Of a DNA stretch of 64,000 nucleotides, positions 43,883 to 53,443 are shown in pieces. Below the pieces are notes generated by a model. That model did no database searches. It was not told the origin of the DNA and worked only from the letters and a program-made list of their open reading frames with translations. Numbering within the stretch: the first letter of the stretch is position 1; every line of letters starts with the position of its first letter. The translations under genes were made by a program, and so were the position numbers. Source of the stretch: Flavobacterium johnsoniae (GTDB lineage: Bacteria; Bacteroidota; Bacteroidia; Flavobacteriales; Flavobacteriaceae); contig NZ_CP103794.1 in assembly GCF_030388325.1 (NCBI RefSeq), positions 1,550,001-1,614,000 on the forward strand. The letters are read 5' to 3'.

Positions 43883-44239
43883 ATGGAATACAGTAAATTG
43901 GATGTATGGCTGGAAGCAAGGAAGTTGGTGAATTTATTGTATGATTTTTCCAAATTGTTTCCAAAAGAAGAATTATTTGGATTGACAAATCAGATGAGAA
44001 GAGCTGCTGTTTCAATACCTTCAAATATAGCAGAAGGTTGTGGAAGACAAACATCAAAAGAAACAATACATTTTCTTCATATTTCAAGAGGATCGCTATA
44101 TGAATTGGAAACTCAATTTTATTTGGCTTTTGATCAAAAATATATCGAAGAAAATAATTTTAACATCGCACTTGCACAGATTGAAATCTGCAAGAAGTTA
44201 TTAAACGGATTTATTAATTATTATAAAAAAATAATGTAG
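43883..44239 (+). CDS. Four-helix bundle protein (S23/ribosomal-intervening-sequence type)
   Basis: 118 aa with the recognisable motif order LDVWLEARKLVNLLYDFSK, FPKEELFGLTNQMRRAAVSI and PSNIAEGCGRQTSKE. The family is found within 23S intervening sequences and also as stand-alone genes of unknown role in Bacteroidota. Here it sits between metH and metF, flanked on both sides by CCATCAACC words, a sign of insertion or local recombination. Confidence 0.92.
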   Translation: MEYSKLDVWLEARKLVNLLYDFSKLFPKEELFGLTNQMRRAAVSIPSNIAEGCGRQTSKETIHFLHISRGSLYELETQFYLAFDQKYIEENNFNIALAQIEICKKLLNGFINYYKKIM

Positions 44240-44268
44240 TTGAAGTTGTGATTGTAAAGTTCCACAAG

Positions 44269-44308
44269 AACCATCAACCATCAACCATCAACCATCAACC
44301 ATCAACCA
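44269..44308. repeat. Tandem AACCATC microsatellite before metF
   Basis: About 5.7 copies of a 7-nt unit end 7 nt before the metF ATG. Related CATCAACCAACAAC text lies at 43851-43866 on the other side of the four-helix gene. Copy number could vary by slippage. Confidence 0.92.
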
Positions 44309-44315
44309 AAAATAA

Positions 44316-45272
44316 ATGAAAGTAACAGAACATATAGAAAACGCCAAAGGAAAAACATTATTCTCATTTGAAATTATTCCGCCTCAAAAGGGGAAAAGCA
44401 TTCAGGAATTATACGATAATATTGATCCGTTGATGGAGTTTAAACCACCATTTATTGATGTTACAACTTCTCGTGAAGAGTATATTTACATTGATCGCGG
44501 TAACGGACTTTTGGACAAAAAACTGACTCGTATGCGTCCGGGAACGCTTGGAATTTGCGCTTCTATAAAACATAAATACAATGTAGATACGGTTCCGCAT
44601 TTGCTTTGCGGTGGTTTTACACAAGAAGAAACCGAATATATGCTGGTTGATTGTCATTATTTAGGAATAAACAATGTTATGGCGCTCCGTGGTGATGCGA
44701 TGAAAGACGAACAATCTTTTGTGCCTAAAGCGGGTGGAAATCATTATGCAATTGATTTGGTTCGCCAAATTAATGATCTAAATTGCGGAAAATATCTTCA
44801 CGAGGTAATGGATGTTGACAATAAAGCTGACTTCTGTATTGGTGTTGCGGGTTATCCAGAAAAACACTTAGAATCACCATCTTTACAATCAGATTTAAAA
44901 AGGCTAAAAGAAAAGGTAGATGCAGGAGCTGATTATGTAGTAACGCAAATGTTTTTTGACAATGCTAAATATTTTGCTTTTGTAGAAAAAGCAAGAGAAA
45001 TGGGAATCACAATTCCTATTATTCCTGGAATTAAACCAATTGCAGTTCAAAGACATTTACAAGTTTTACCACAAATTTTCAGAATCGATCTTCCAGAAGA
45101 TTTAATCGATGCGGTAGATAAATGCAAAAATAATGCTGAAATCAAACAAGTCGGAATTGAGTGGGCGATTCAGCAATCATTAGAATTAAAAGCCGCTGGA
45201 GTTCCGTTTTTACACTATTATTCAATGGGTAAATCTGAGAACATCCGCCAGATTGCAAGTCAGGTTTTTTAA
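44316..45272 (+). CDS. metF: Methylenetetrahydrofolate reductase
   Basis: A 318-aa FAD-dependent barrel enzyme that makes methyl-tetrahydrofolate for MetH/MetE. LFSFEIIPPQKGKSIQELYD with the catalytic Glu, VPHLLCGGFTQEE, MALRGD, DAGADYVVTQMFFDN and PIIPGIKPI are family signatures. It is the last gene of the riboswitch-led metH cluster, immediately behind the microsatellite, which overlaps the region where ribosomes would load. Confidence 0.95.
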   Translation: MKVTEHIENAKGKTLFSFEIIPPQKGKSIQELYDNIDPLMEFKPPFIDVTTSREEYIYIDRGNGLLDKKLTRMRPGTLGICASIKHKYNVDTVPHLLCGGFTQEETEYMLVDCHYLGINNVMALRGDAMKDEQSFVPKAGGNHYAIDLVRQINDLNCGKYLHEVMDVDNKADFCIGVAGYPEKHLESPSLQSDLKRLKEKVDAGADYVVTQMFFDNAKYFAFVEKAREMGITIPIIPGIKPIAVQRHLQVLPQIFRIDLPEDLIDAVDKCKNNAEIKQVGIEWAIQQSLELKAAGVPFLHYYSMGKSENIRQIASQVF

Positions 45273-45298
45273 GGTTTGACAAAGTTGATCGAGTACAG

Positions 45299-45404
45299 TT
45301 TGTCATTCCGAGGAACGAGGAATCTCCGCAAGTAGATCTATCCAGTGAATCGCCAATCTTTGTCGAGTTTCTCGTGGAGATTCCTCGTTCCTCGGAATGA
45401 CAAA
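45299..45404. repeat. Inverted repeat, dispersed family 2 copy 2
   Basis: Perfect 29-bp arms at 45299-45327 and 45376-45404 (word TTTGTCATTCCGAGGAACGA) flank 48 nt. It is a larger relative of the element at 25362. It follows metF and may serve as its terminator or mRNA end. Confidence 0.9.
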
Positions 45405-45487
45405 ACAAGCGTTAGTTGGGATCCGAACCAAGTGACAACAAATTGCTGAAGGATTTTGTTTAATTTAGATACTTAAATTTTCGAGTC

Positions 45488-46141
45488 ATGAAACAAGAAG
45501 AATTACAAGCCATAGCCTCTCAATTAAAACATCCATCGGGAGAAAAAGGAATCGAAATGGCCAATATGATGAACGAAACGAACATCAATATGACCAAACA
45601 TTCGATTCAGAATCTAAATATTTCAAACGAAAATAGAATTCTGGAACTTGGACATGGCAATGCTGGTCACGTTGAATTTTTGTTTGAACTTGCTAAAGAC
45701 ATAAAATACTACGGACTCGAAATGTCTGAATTGATGTTTCAGGAAGCGCGCCAAATCAACCGAAATTTTGTTTCTCAAAAACAAGCTTTCTTTTCACTTT
45801 ATGACGGAAATACTATTCCGTTTGAAGCTGAATTATTTGATAAAATATTTACAGTAAATACGATTTATTTCTGGGAAAAACCAGAAGAATTACTTTCGGA
45901 AATGTACAGGGTTTTAAAACCAAACGGAAATTTCTGTTTGACATTTGCTGAAGAAGATTTTATGAAGAAACTTCCGTTTACGCAATTCGAATTTGAATTA
46001 TATAGTACTGAAAAAGCGCAGGAATTAATCAAAAAATCAAATTTTAAAATCGTTTACACTGAAACACAAACCGAAAAAGTAAAAAGCAAAACTGGAGAAT
46101 TAGTCGACAGAGCTTTTACAACTATTGTTCTGGAGAAGTAG
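45488..46141 (+). CDS. Class I SAM-dependent methyltransferase
   Basis: A 217-aa Rossmann methyltransferase. RILELGHGNAGHVEFLFEL is motif I (about 56-74), followed by YYGLEMSELM, DKIFTVNTIYFWEKPEELL and EMYRVLKPNGNFCLTF. Substrate unknown. It stands alone after the family 2 repeat. Confidence 0.88.
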   Translation: MKQEELQAIASQLKHPSGEKGIEMANMMNETNINMTKHSIQNLNISNENRILELGHGNAGHVEFLFELAKDIKYYGLEMSELMFQEARQINRNFVSQKQAFFSLYDGNTIPFEAELFDKIFTVNTIYFWEKPEELLSEMYRVLKPNGNFCLTFAEEDFMKKLPFTQFEFELYSTEKAQELIKKSNFKIVYTETQTEKVKSKTGELVDRAFTTIVLEK

Positions 46142-46156
46142 TTGAAATTTTTAAAC

Positions 46157-46285
46157 ACATAGAAATATAGATTTTTTTTAATTTAGTTGAGAAGAATTAA
46201 AAGAAAAATACATTTTTCACACATAGCTATGTTTGTTTAAATAAGTGAAACGCCTTTATAGACAAAGAGAACTATGTTTCTATGT
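46157..46285. repeat. Inverted repeat with ACATAG words
   Basis: ACATAGAAATATAG (46157-46170) pairs with CTATGTTTCTATGT (46272-46285) in 13 of 14 positions. An inner perfect palindrome ACATAGCTATGT lies near 46223. No gene is present in this 190-nt gap. Confidence 0.65.
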
Positions 46286-46329
46286 ATTAAAAAAATAAAG
46301 GTTGCTGAATTCTAAATCCTTATATCCTT

Positions 46330-47553
46330 ATGGAAGTTAAAAAAATCAATTTTTTGCAGAGTTACAGCAGTATTTTATGGCTTCTTGGCGGTATTATAAT
46401 CGGAAGTATTTTCGGATTGGTATTTGGTGAAGATGTTTTGATCATAAAACCGCTTGGCGATATATTTCTAAATTTACTTTTCACTGCGATTATTCCACTT
46501 ATATTTTTTACAATTGGTTCTTCGATTGCGAATCTTGAACGAACAGAAAAATTAGGAAAATTGTTTATCATAATGATTTTGGTTTTTCTTGCTACGATTT
46601 TGATTTCGGCAATTGTAATGATTTTTGCCGTTTATCTTTTTCCAATTCATGAAAATATAGCGATTGTCAAAGTTCCGTTTGAAAACGTCGAATCGGGATC
46701 AGCCGGAGATCAAATTGCAAAACTGCTTACTGCCAATGATTTCTTCGAATTATTGTCACGAAAAAGTATGCTGGCGCTGATTATTTTTTCTTTTTTAGTC
46801 GGTTTTGCAACCTTGCAATCGGGAGAAAAAGGAAAAGCATTTAAGAGTTTTCTGGATTCAGGAAACGAAGTCATGAAACAGCTTTTGAACATCATCATGA
46901 AATCTGCACCAATTGGTTTAGGAGCTTATTTTGCTTATCAAGTTGGAGTTTTTGGACCGCAATTGTTGGGAGTTTATGCAAAACCTATGGCGGTTTATTA
47001 TGCAGCTTGTATCTTTTACTTCTTTGTATTTTTCAGTTTGTATGCGTTTGTTGCTGGCGGTAAAAGAGCTTTTAAGGTTTTTTGGAGCAATAATATAACT
47101 CCTTCTTTAACCGCAGTAGGAACTTGCAGCAGTATTGCCACTATACCAGCCAATCTAGATGCGGCAGAGAAAATGGGAATCCCTAGTCACGTCCGGAATT
47201 TAGTAATTCCGCTTGGAGCGCCTTTGCACAAAGACGGTTCGAGTATGTCATCCATTTTAAAAATAACTTTTTTGTTTGCCATGTTTGGGAAAGATTTTTC
47301 AGATCCGATGACCATTCTTTTAGCACTCGGAATTACAGTTGTCGTTTCTATTGTTGAAGGTGGAATTCCGAACGGAGGTTATATTGGCGAAATTTTGGCT
47401 ATAACAGTTTACGGTTTCCCGATGGAACAAGCTTTGCCTGTTGCCATGATTTTAGGAACTCTCGTTGATCCAATTGCTACTTTATTAAATGCCAATGGCG
47501 ATGTAATTTGTTCCATGATGGTTTCGAGATTTTCGGAGAAAACAAAGTGGTAA
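46330..47553 (+). CDS. Dicarboxylate/amino acid:cation symporter (DAACS family)
   Basis: A 407-aa inner-membrane transporter with eight hydrophobic helices and two re-entrant loops. AVGTCSSIATIPANLDAAEKMG matches the serine-rich HP1 loop, VIPLGAPLHKDGSS the TM7-like segment, and GTLVDPIATLLNANGDVICS the HP2/TM8 region with the substrate-binding Asp and Asn. It probably takes up glutamate, aspartate or a dicarboxylate with Na+ or H+. Confidence 0.92.
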   Translation: MEVKKINFLQSYSSILWLLGGIIIGSIFGLVFGEDVLIIKPLGDIFLNLLFTAIIPLIFFTIGSSIANLERTEKLGKLFIIMILVFLATILISAIVMIFAVYLFPIHENIAIVKVPFENVESGSAGDQIAKLLTANDFFELLSRKSMLALIIFSFLVGFATLQSGEKGKAFKSFLDSGNEVMKQLLNIIMKSAPIGLGAYFAYQVGVFGPQLLGVYAKPMAVYYAACIFYFFVFFSLYAFVAGGKRAFKVFWSNNITPSLTAVGTCSSIATIPANLDAAEKMGIPSHVRNLVIPLGAPLHKDGSSMSSILKITFLFAMFGKDFSDPMTILLALGITVVVSIVEGGIPNGGYIGEILAITVYGFPMEQALPVAMILGTLVDPIATLLNANGDVICSMMVSRFSEKTKW

Positions 47554-47631
47554 CGTCCTTTTAAAAATACAAATTCTTACTAATCTTTTTCTTCTGCGCA
47601 ATCTGTGCTACATAAATAATACGATAAACTT

Positions 47632-49035
47632 ATGAACTCAATACTACAAAACGATCTCAATAATTTCGAAAATATTTTAGATAAAACAAAAGAAACAGGA
47701 ATTGATTTTCTGAATAATCTGCAAGAGATTCCAACCTCAAATAAATATTCTATAGATCCTCAAAAAGAATTAAACGAACTTGGATTGGGTTCATTGGGAG
47801 CTTTAGAAGAATTCAATCAAAGATTAGCGCCTTTAATGGTGGCTTCACCTGGTCCAAGATATTGGGGATTTGTAACAGGCGGTTCTACTCCTGCATCAAT
47901 TGTTGGAGATTGGCTGGCTGCGGTTTACGATCAAAATCCGCAAGCTTTGAGTGCGCAAGGAGGCGTGTCTGCATTAATAGAAACAGAAACGATTAATCTT
48001 CTTTTAGAACTTTTAGATTTGCCGAATGACTTTTCTGGCGGATTTGTGACAGGCGCAACCATGTCTAATTTTACGAATTTGGGCGTGGCAAGGCAATGGT
48101 TTGGAGCGCAATTTGGTAAAGATTTTGCCAAACACGGAATTTCAGAAAAAATCAATATTCTAACCGCAACTCCGCATTCTTCTTCTATAAAATCCCTCTC
48201 AATGCTTGGAGTTGGAAGCCAGAATTATACTTTAATAAAAACTACTGAAGGCAATAGAGAAGCGATTGATATTGCTGATTTAGAAAATAATATTGCCAGT
48301 TTAAATGGAAAACCTTTCATATTGATTTCGAGTGCAGGAACTGTAAATACAGCCGATTTTGATGACTTTGAAGCCATTTCAGAATTGAGGAAAAAATATA
48401 AATTCTGGTGGCACATTGATGCTGCATTTGGCGGATTTGCTGCAGTTTCAGAAAAATATAAACATTTAGTTGAAGGTTGGGAAGACGCAGACAGTATTAC
48501 AATTGATTGTCATAAATGGCTGAATGTACCTTACGAAAGCGCTTTCTATCTAATTAAAAAAGAACATATTAATCTACAAATAGAAACATTTCAAAATTCG
48601 AACGCACCATATTTAGGAAATCCGTTGGAGAATTTTAATTATTTGAATGTTCTTCCTGAAAATTCACGACGTTTACGTGCATTGCCTGCTTGGTTTTCGC
48701 TTAAAGCGTATGGAAAAGAAGGTTACAGGGATATAGTAGAAAATAGTGTTTCACTTGCGTTACATTTTGCCAATGCGTTAATCGAAAAAGAACATTTTGA
48801 ATTACTGGCTCCAATACGTCTTAACAATGTTTGTTTTACTTTGAAAGGAATTCAAAATCAAGAAAAGGTTTCTCAATTTTTAACCAAATTAAATGATGGA
48901 GGAAAAGTATTTATGACACCAACTGTATATCAAAACCGAAAAGGAATTAGAGCCTCTTTTGTAAGTTGGCGAACAAGTGAGGAAGATATTAAAATTGTAA
49001 TTGAAGAAATGATTGAAGTTTTTAAGGAACTATAA
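47632..49035 (+). CDS. PLP-dependent group II decarboxylase / aminotransferase-like enzyme
   Basis: A 467-aa fold-type I PLP protein. GGFVTGATMSNFTNLGVAR binds the phosphate, HIDAAFGGFAAVSEKY carries the PLP-contacting Asp, and the Schiff-base lysine is in SITIDCHKWLNVPYESAFYL. It resembles glutamate/aromatic amino-acid decarboxylases. Its substrate cannot be told. It follows the amino-acid symporter by 78 nt, so a transport-decarboxylation pair is possible (inference). Confidence 0.87.
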   Translation: MNSILQNDLNNFENILDKTKETGIDFLNNLQEIPTSNKYSIDPQKELNELGLGSLGALEEFNQRLAPLMVASPGPRYWGFVTGGSTPASIVGDWLAAVYDQNPQALSAQGGVSALIETETINLLLELLDLPNDFSGGFVTGATMSNFTNLGVARQWFGAQFGKDFAKHGISEKINILTATPHSSSIKSLSMLGVGSQNYTLIKTTEGNREAIDIADLENNIASLNGKPFILISSAGTVNTADFDDFEAISELRKKYKFWWHIDAAFGGFAAVSEKYKHLVEGWEDADSITIDCHKWLNVPYESAFYLIKKEHINLQIETFQNSNAPYLGNPLENFNYLNVLPENSRRLRALPAWFSLKAYGKEGYRDIVENSVSLALHFANALIEKEHFELLAPIRLNNVCFTLKGIQNQEKVSQFLTKLNDGGKVFMTPTVYQNRKGIRASFVSWRTSEEDIKIVIEEMIEVFKEL

Positions 49036-49049
49036 TTGTCTAAAAACAG

Positions 49050-49077
49050 AAGAGCCTGTTTGAAGGAACAGGCTCTT
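49050..49077. terminator. Hairpin between convergent genes
   Basis: AAGAGCCTGTT (49050-49060) pairs with AACAGGCTCTT (49067-49077), 6-nt loop. No long T-run follows on the plus strand, so it may be a weak terminator. Confidence 0.55.
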
Positions 49078-49124
49078 GACTAACACAAAAAAAAACAAAA
49101 AACAAGGTATTTAAAGAACGAATT

Positions 49125-51239
49125 TTAAATGCGGTATGTAAATGCAATTGTCGCAATACGATTGTCTAGATCATATTTTTTGTCTATACCCGTTTGCGCA
49201 ACGACAGATTTAATGTAAAAATTATTAGTATTGAAAACGTCAGTAAAATTTAATTTGATGTTTCCTTTTTTGGCTAAAACTTGTTTTGAAATTCCGATGC
49301 TGAAATCAAAGAAACCGTCTCTTTGGTAAACGCCAAGATTAGATTTAGATTGATATTGAGCATTTCCTTCCGCTTTCCAAGTTTCAGTTATTGTAAACGA
49401 GTTTTGAATGCTTAGATTTAAAGTCATAATCGGATCTATGGTATTGCTGTTTAAAACATTCCCTATAAATTTATTTTCAAAAACATTGAATAACGTATTC
49501 ACAGACCACCATTTATAAAACTCGGTCGTATTCGTAATATTGATTCCGTAATTGTATGATTTGTCAACATTTATCTGGGTTGTAACAGTCGTATTTGTGT
49601 CTGGATTATAATTGTACACTTCCGTGAAAACATCTTTGGTACTGTTGAAATAAACAGAAGCCATAAAATTACTTTTCCAAGCGTAACCAATTTCCATGGC
49701 GTGCGTAATCTCTGGAATCAAGTTCGGATTTCCCTGTGAATAATTGAATGAATCATCATAAAAACGAAACGGATTCAGATCAAACTGGCTCGGTCTATTA
49801 ATTCTTTTGCTGTAAGAAGCATACGCCGAATGGCTATTTGTGAATTCATATTTTAAAGAAAGACTCGGAAACCATTTCAAATAGTCATCTTTATGTTCTT
49901 CATTCAACGTTTTCTGATCGATATTGATAGCAGTATATTCAGTTCTTAAACCAGCCTGAATATTCAATTTTTCTAGCTGATATTTATAGTTTACGTAAGT
50001 AGCGTAAATCTGTTCGTTGTATTCAAAATGATTGGTCGAATTAAAATCGATTAACCATTGATTGTTTTCATAATATTCGTAAACAGAAGGATTATCATTG
50101 TTTTTGATACTCGCTTTTAAACCATATTCTAGAGATTGTTTTTCTTTAAAAGGATTTACAAAATCGACTTTTCCTGTAAAAACTTTTAGTTGAGAAGGAA
50201 TATAACCGCGACGGTCATTTACAACAGTTGAATTTGCTGTATTGTCTGCACTTTGAAACTGATTCGATCTAAATTTTGATGTTTCATATTCAAAGTCAAA
50301 AGCCATATTTTTTCCTTCTTCATTAAATTTATGAGTTCCAGAAAAAGCATATGTATAATCATTCCATTTTTCTTTACTGTCATTATAAGTCACAGCATCA
50401 AAAATGGGTTGATTTGCCGTGTTTATGACTATATTTGTTCCGTCAGCCATATTTTCGTATCGACCAATTTTGGCGTCAACATAGAATTCCAAATTTGTTT
50501 TTGGCGACACTTCATATTGTGTTCCAATTTTGAAATTATTAGAAGTTAAAGGCTCGTCGGTTATTGAAGTCTGATGGTTTTTTGAAGCAATTTCCTGGCG
50601 CGTCTGATCGGTATATTGAATTTGATTGAATTCTTTTTTCTCTTCTTCACCACGAAACGTATAGCTATAATTTCCAAAAAATCCCCATTTGTCTTTGTTG
50701 TAATTTAAGTTGAAACCAGAATTCGTTCTATTTTTTCTGCCTCTTCCATAACTTGTAAAAGCTGTACCTTTTAAGCCAGAAGCATTTGGTTTTTTAAGGA
50801 TAATATTGATAATTCCGGCTTTTCCTGCCGCGTCATATTTAGAAGAAGGATTTGTAATTACTTCAATTTGTTTAATATTAGATGAAGTTGTAGCTTTTAG
50901 ATAATTTGCTAATTCTTTTTGAGAAAGCTGCGTCAGTTTTCCGTTTATCATCACGGCAACACCTTGCTGTCCGCGAATAGATAAATCGCCATCTTGAGAT
51001 ACAACAACGCCAGGTGCGCGCGATAAAACATCAAGTGCAGTTCCGCCTTCAGAAACAATGCTGTTTTCGACATTGAAAACAAGACGATCCGATTTTTGAG
51101 TATAAAGCACTTTCTTTTTACTAATCACAATTTCATCTAAAGCTGTCATAGTTTCTACAATACTATCAGTTTCTTTTTCTGTTTGAGAAAATCCATAAAC
51201 CGAAAAAGCAAGCATTATGGAGGTTATAATATTTTTCAT
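49125..51239 (-). CDS. TonB-dependent-receptor-like outer-membrane beta-barrel protein
   Basis: 704 aa with signal peptide IITSIMLAFSVYGFSQ. The plug is at about 40-150: GGTALDVLSRAPGVVVSQDG, then IEVITNPSSKYDAAGKAGII. The barrel has RINRPSQFDLNPFRFYDD and ends IATIAFTYRI with a terminal Ile. Unlike many Bacteroidota receptors it lacks a carboxypeptidase-regulatory domain at the N-terminus. Ligand unknown. A possible -7 element, TATCTTTG, lies on the minus strand at 51446-51453, giving a 5' UTR of about 200 nt. Confidence 0.88.
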   Translation of the reverse strand: MKNIITSIMLAFSVYGFSQTEKETDSIVETMTALDEIVISKKKVLYTQKSDRLVFNVENSIVSEGGTALDVLSRAPGVVVSQDGDLSIRGQQGVAVMINGKLTQLSQKELANYLKATTSSNIKQIEVITNPSSKYDAAGKAGIINIILKKPNASGLKGTAFTSYGRGRKNRTNSGFNLNYNKDKWGFFGNYSYTFRGEEEKKEFNQIQYTDQTRQEIASKNHQTSITDEPLTSNNFKIGTQYEVSPKTNLEFYVDAKIGRYENMADGTNIVINTANQPIFDAVTYNDSKEKWNDYTYAFSGTHKFNEEGKNMAFDFEYETSKFRSNQFQSADNTANSTVVNDRRGYIPSQLKVFTGKVDFVNPFKEKQSLEYGLKASIKNNDNPSVYEYYENNQWLIDFNSTNHFEYNEQIYATYVNYKYQLEKLNIQAGLRTEYTAINIDQKTLNEEHKDDYLKWFPSLSLKYEFTNSHSAYASYSKRINRPSQFDLNPFRFYDDSFNYSQGNPNLIPEITHAMEIGYAWKSNFMASVYFNSTKDVFTEVYNYNPDTNTTVTTQINVDKSYNYGINITNTTEFYKWWSVNTLFNVFENKFIGNVLNSNTIDPIMTLNLSIQNSFTITETWKAEGNAQYQSKSNLGVYQRDGFFDFSIGISKQVLAKKGNIKLNFTDVFNTNNFYIKSVVAQTGIDKKYDLDNRIATIAFTYRI

Positions 51240-51537
51240 GTTGTTTTAATTTGGCAGACTCTAAATCGATATTCAGACTCTAAATCTTGGTATTTTTTTA
51301 ATTAGAATTTATTGCAATACAATCTGTTCTAATTTTTCGGAAAACCTTTTTTGAAGATTTATTGCTTGATTTAAGACAACAGAAATAGTTTTTTTGAGGG
51401 TTTGGAGTGTAAGTAACATACCGTGGCATTTATAATTTGATTTGCCAAAGATAACACTATTTATAACAAGTCTAAATAAAAATAGTAATTATTTTTTACC
51501 AGAAACCTTTAATGTGTTGATTTGTAGATAAAAGAAA
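51240..51537. other. AT-rich intergenic stretch without gene
   Basis: Holds the long 5' region of the 704-aa barrel gene, including the minus-strand TATCTTTG at 51446-51453. No ORF, strong hairpin or known RNA motif was seen. Confidence 0.5.
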
Positions 51538-51580
51538 TAAAAAAGCGGTCTGTTTTAATTTAAAACAAACCGCTTTTTTA
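51538..51580 (-). terminator. Terminator of gldA
   Basis: AAAAGCGGT and ACCGCTTTT form the base, with an inner TTTTAA/TTAAAA extension. T-runs on either side of the stem allow use on the minus strand. Confidence 0.75.
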
Positions 51581-51609
51581 ACTGAAAACTGTTACTGAAA
51601 ACTAAAAAC

Positions 51610-52506
51610 TTACTTAGTAATTTCTCTAAAAACAGCCTCTAGATTTTTGTTTTTCTGATTCAGTTGTAATGTTTTTAAGCCATTTTCGTTGGCAAAGTCA
51701 AAAATAGCAGGACGCATATCTTTATCGGTAACAAAAGTTAGTTCCCAAGTCATGTCATGCGTATTTTTATACGAAGAAATATTTTCGAGTTTCGCCAAAA
51801 GCTGTTCTTCAACTTTGTAATCAAACTCAACTTCAATAACTTGCTCTTTATTTGCAGTTACTAAATGATCTAATTTATTGTCTGCAACAATTTGTCCTTT
51901 GTCAATAATTATGACACGATCGCAAATGGCTTCGACTTCTTGCATAATGTGTGTAGATAAAAAAACAGTTTTGTCTTTTCCTGCATTTTTAATCACATTA
52001 CGAATTTCCATTAACTGATTCGGATCCATACCTGTAGTTGGTTCGTCTAAAATTAAAACATCTGGATTATGCAATAAAGCATTTGCCAATCCAACACGTT
52101 GGCGGTAACCTTTAGAAAGCTGACCAATCTTTTTATGGCTTTCTGGTGTCAGTCCTGTCAGTTCAATTACCTCTTCAATTCTAGATTTTGATACGTTGTA
52201 AACATCTGCATTAAAAGCCAAATATTCACGAACATACAAATCCAAATACAACGGATTATGTTCTGGCAAATAACCAATCGAACGCTGAACTGCTTTTGTA
52301 TCCGTCATGACATCGTGACTGTTTACGAGGGCTGAGCCTTCATCTGCCAATAAATAAGTAGTCAAAATTTTCATTAAAGTAGATTTTCCAGCTCCGTTTG
52401 GACCTAAAAATCCAACAATTTCTCCTTTTTGAATTGAGAACGAAATTGAATTTAATGCTTTTTGCGTTCCGTAACTTTTTGATATGTTGTTTACTTCTAT
52501 CGACAT
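51610..52506 (-). CDS. gldA: GldA, ABC transporter ATP-binding subunit of gliding motility
   Basis: A 298-aa ABC ATPase. Walker A GFLGPNGAGKSTLMKIL at about 32-48, signature LSKGYRQRVGLANALL, Walker B DVLILDEPTTGMDP and the switch His in FLSTHIMQE. The sequence is close to my memory of F. johnsoniae GldA, which works with the GldF/GldG membrane proteins in gliding motility and protein secretion. Those partners are not adjacent here. Assignment to GldA rather than another ABC-2 ATPase is by resemblance. Confidence 0.85.
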   Translation of the reverse strand: MSIEVNNISKSYGTQKALNSISFSIQKGEIVGFLGPNGAGKSTLMKILTTYLLADEGSALVNSHDVMTDTKAVQRSIGYLPEHNPLYLDLYVREYLAFNADVYNVSKSRIEEVIELTGLTPESHKKIGQLSKGYRQRVGLANALLHNPDVLILDEPTTGMDPNQLMEIRNVIKNAGKDKTVFLSTHIMQEVEAICDRVIIIDKGQIVADNKLDHLVTANKEQVIEVEFDYKVEEQLLAKLENISSYKNTHDMTWELTFVTDKDMRPAIFDFANENGLKTLQLNQKNKNLEAVFREITK

Positions 52507-52523
52507 GGACTTTTTATTTGCTA

Positions 52524-52557
52524 CAAAAGTAACGAGAAATAGTTTCGATTGCTACAA
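52524..52557 (-). promoter_or_regulatory. gldA promoter
   Basis: On the minus strand TTG (52555-52557), 23 nt, TACTTTTG (52524-52531), about 18 nt before the gldA ATG. Confidence 0.5.
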
Positions 52558-52653
52558 TTTGTGTTTTAAAGTATTTATAAAAAAAATCAAAACGTCCAGA
52601 GTTCACGGCATTGTTGTTGTTAATGGAATGCTAAAATTAAAATAACCCAAATC

Positions 52654-53238
52654 ATGAAAAAAATTTTAGTGATGGCTGCCCTAGCTATCTGCAGTTTTGC
52701 AAACGCACAAAAAGGAACAATCTTAGTTGGTGGAAACATCGGTTACACTTCTGAAAAATCAGAATTCAGATTTAGTGAAGATAAAGCAAGTACTTTTACT
52801 TTTTCTCCTAAAGTAGGTTACCAATTCCACGAAAACTGGACAGTTGGAGGAGAATTTTCATTAAGCACATCTGATATTGATAATGCAGATATAAACCGTA
52901 AAGATAATAGATTTAGAACTGGAGCTTTTGTTCGTTACACAAAACCATTAAGCCAAACTTTTTCTGTTTTTGCAGATATGGGAGCTGGTTTCCAAACTGA
53001 AAAAAATAAAATTTATGCTAATAATGGAAACAGTTATGTAAGATATAAAGGAAACGGAGCTTATGTAGATGTAACTCCAGCTCTTTTCATCAATATGAAA
53101 AAAGGTTTTGGTCTTAACTTCAGTATTGGTGGTTTAGGATACGAAACATTAAGTTTTGATGACAATGGAGAAGATTACAGTAATTTCTATTTTAACTTCG
53201 GTAAAACTTTCAATATCGGAATTTCTAAAAATTTCTAA
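52654..53238 (+). CDS. Outer-membrane beta-barrel protein, paralogue 1
   Basis: 194 aa with signal peptide KILVMAALAICSFANAQ. Repeated amphipathic strands (KGTILVGGNIGYTSEK, FSPKVGYQFHENWTVGGEF, FRTGAFVRYTKPLSQTF) and the C-terminal GISKNF with terminal Phe mark a small eight- or ten-strand barrel. It is the tandem duplicate of the next gene (about 60% identical by eye). Function unknown. Confidence 0.88.
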   Translation: MKKILVMAALAICSFANAQKGTILVGGNIGYTSEKSEFRFSEDKASTFTFSPKVGYQFHENWTVGGEFSLSTSDIDNADINRKDNRFRTGAFVRYTKPLSQTFSVFADMGAGFQTEKNKIYANNGNSYVRYKGNGAYVDVTPALFINMKKGFGLNFSIGGLGYETLSFDDNGEDYSNFYFNFGKTFNIGISKNF

Positions 53239-53270
53239 TCTTACAGTTTTATATATTCAATTTCAGAAAA

Positions 53271-53298
53271 GCATTCGCCGCGGCGGATGTTTTTTTTT
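53271..53298 (+). terminator. Intrinsic terminator between the barrel paralogues
   Basis: CATTCGCC pairs with GGCGGATG (one mismatch or wobble) followed by nine T residues. GC-rich against an AT-rich background. Confidence 0.78.
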
Positions 53299-53443
53299 GT
53301 TTTAGCAACATTATTTTGTCAATTTCTTAATTTTCTATTCTATTAAAGATATCTATATTTAATTAATTGTTAAGAAATATATTACGATAGAGCAATGGTA
53401 TTTTTATTGTTGTTTGTATGTGAAATCTTAATAAACATCACAT

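Noticed and set aside
44269..44308. CRISPR-like repeat array
   Set aside because: Units are only 7 nt with no spacers, so it is a microsatellite. No cas genes are present.
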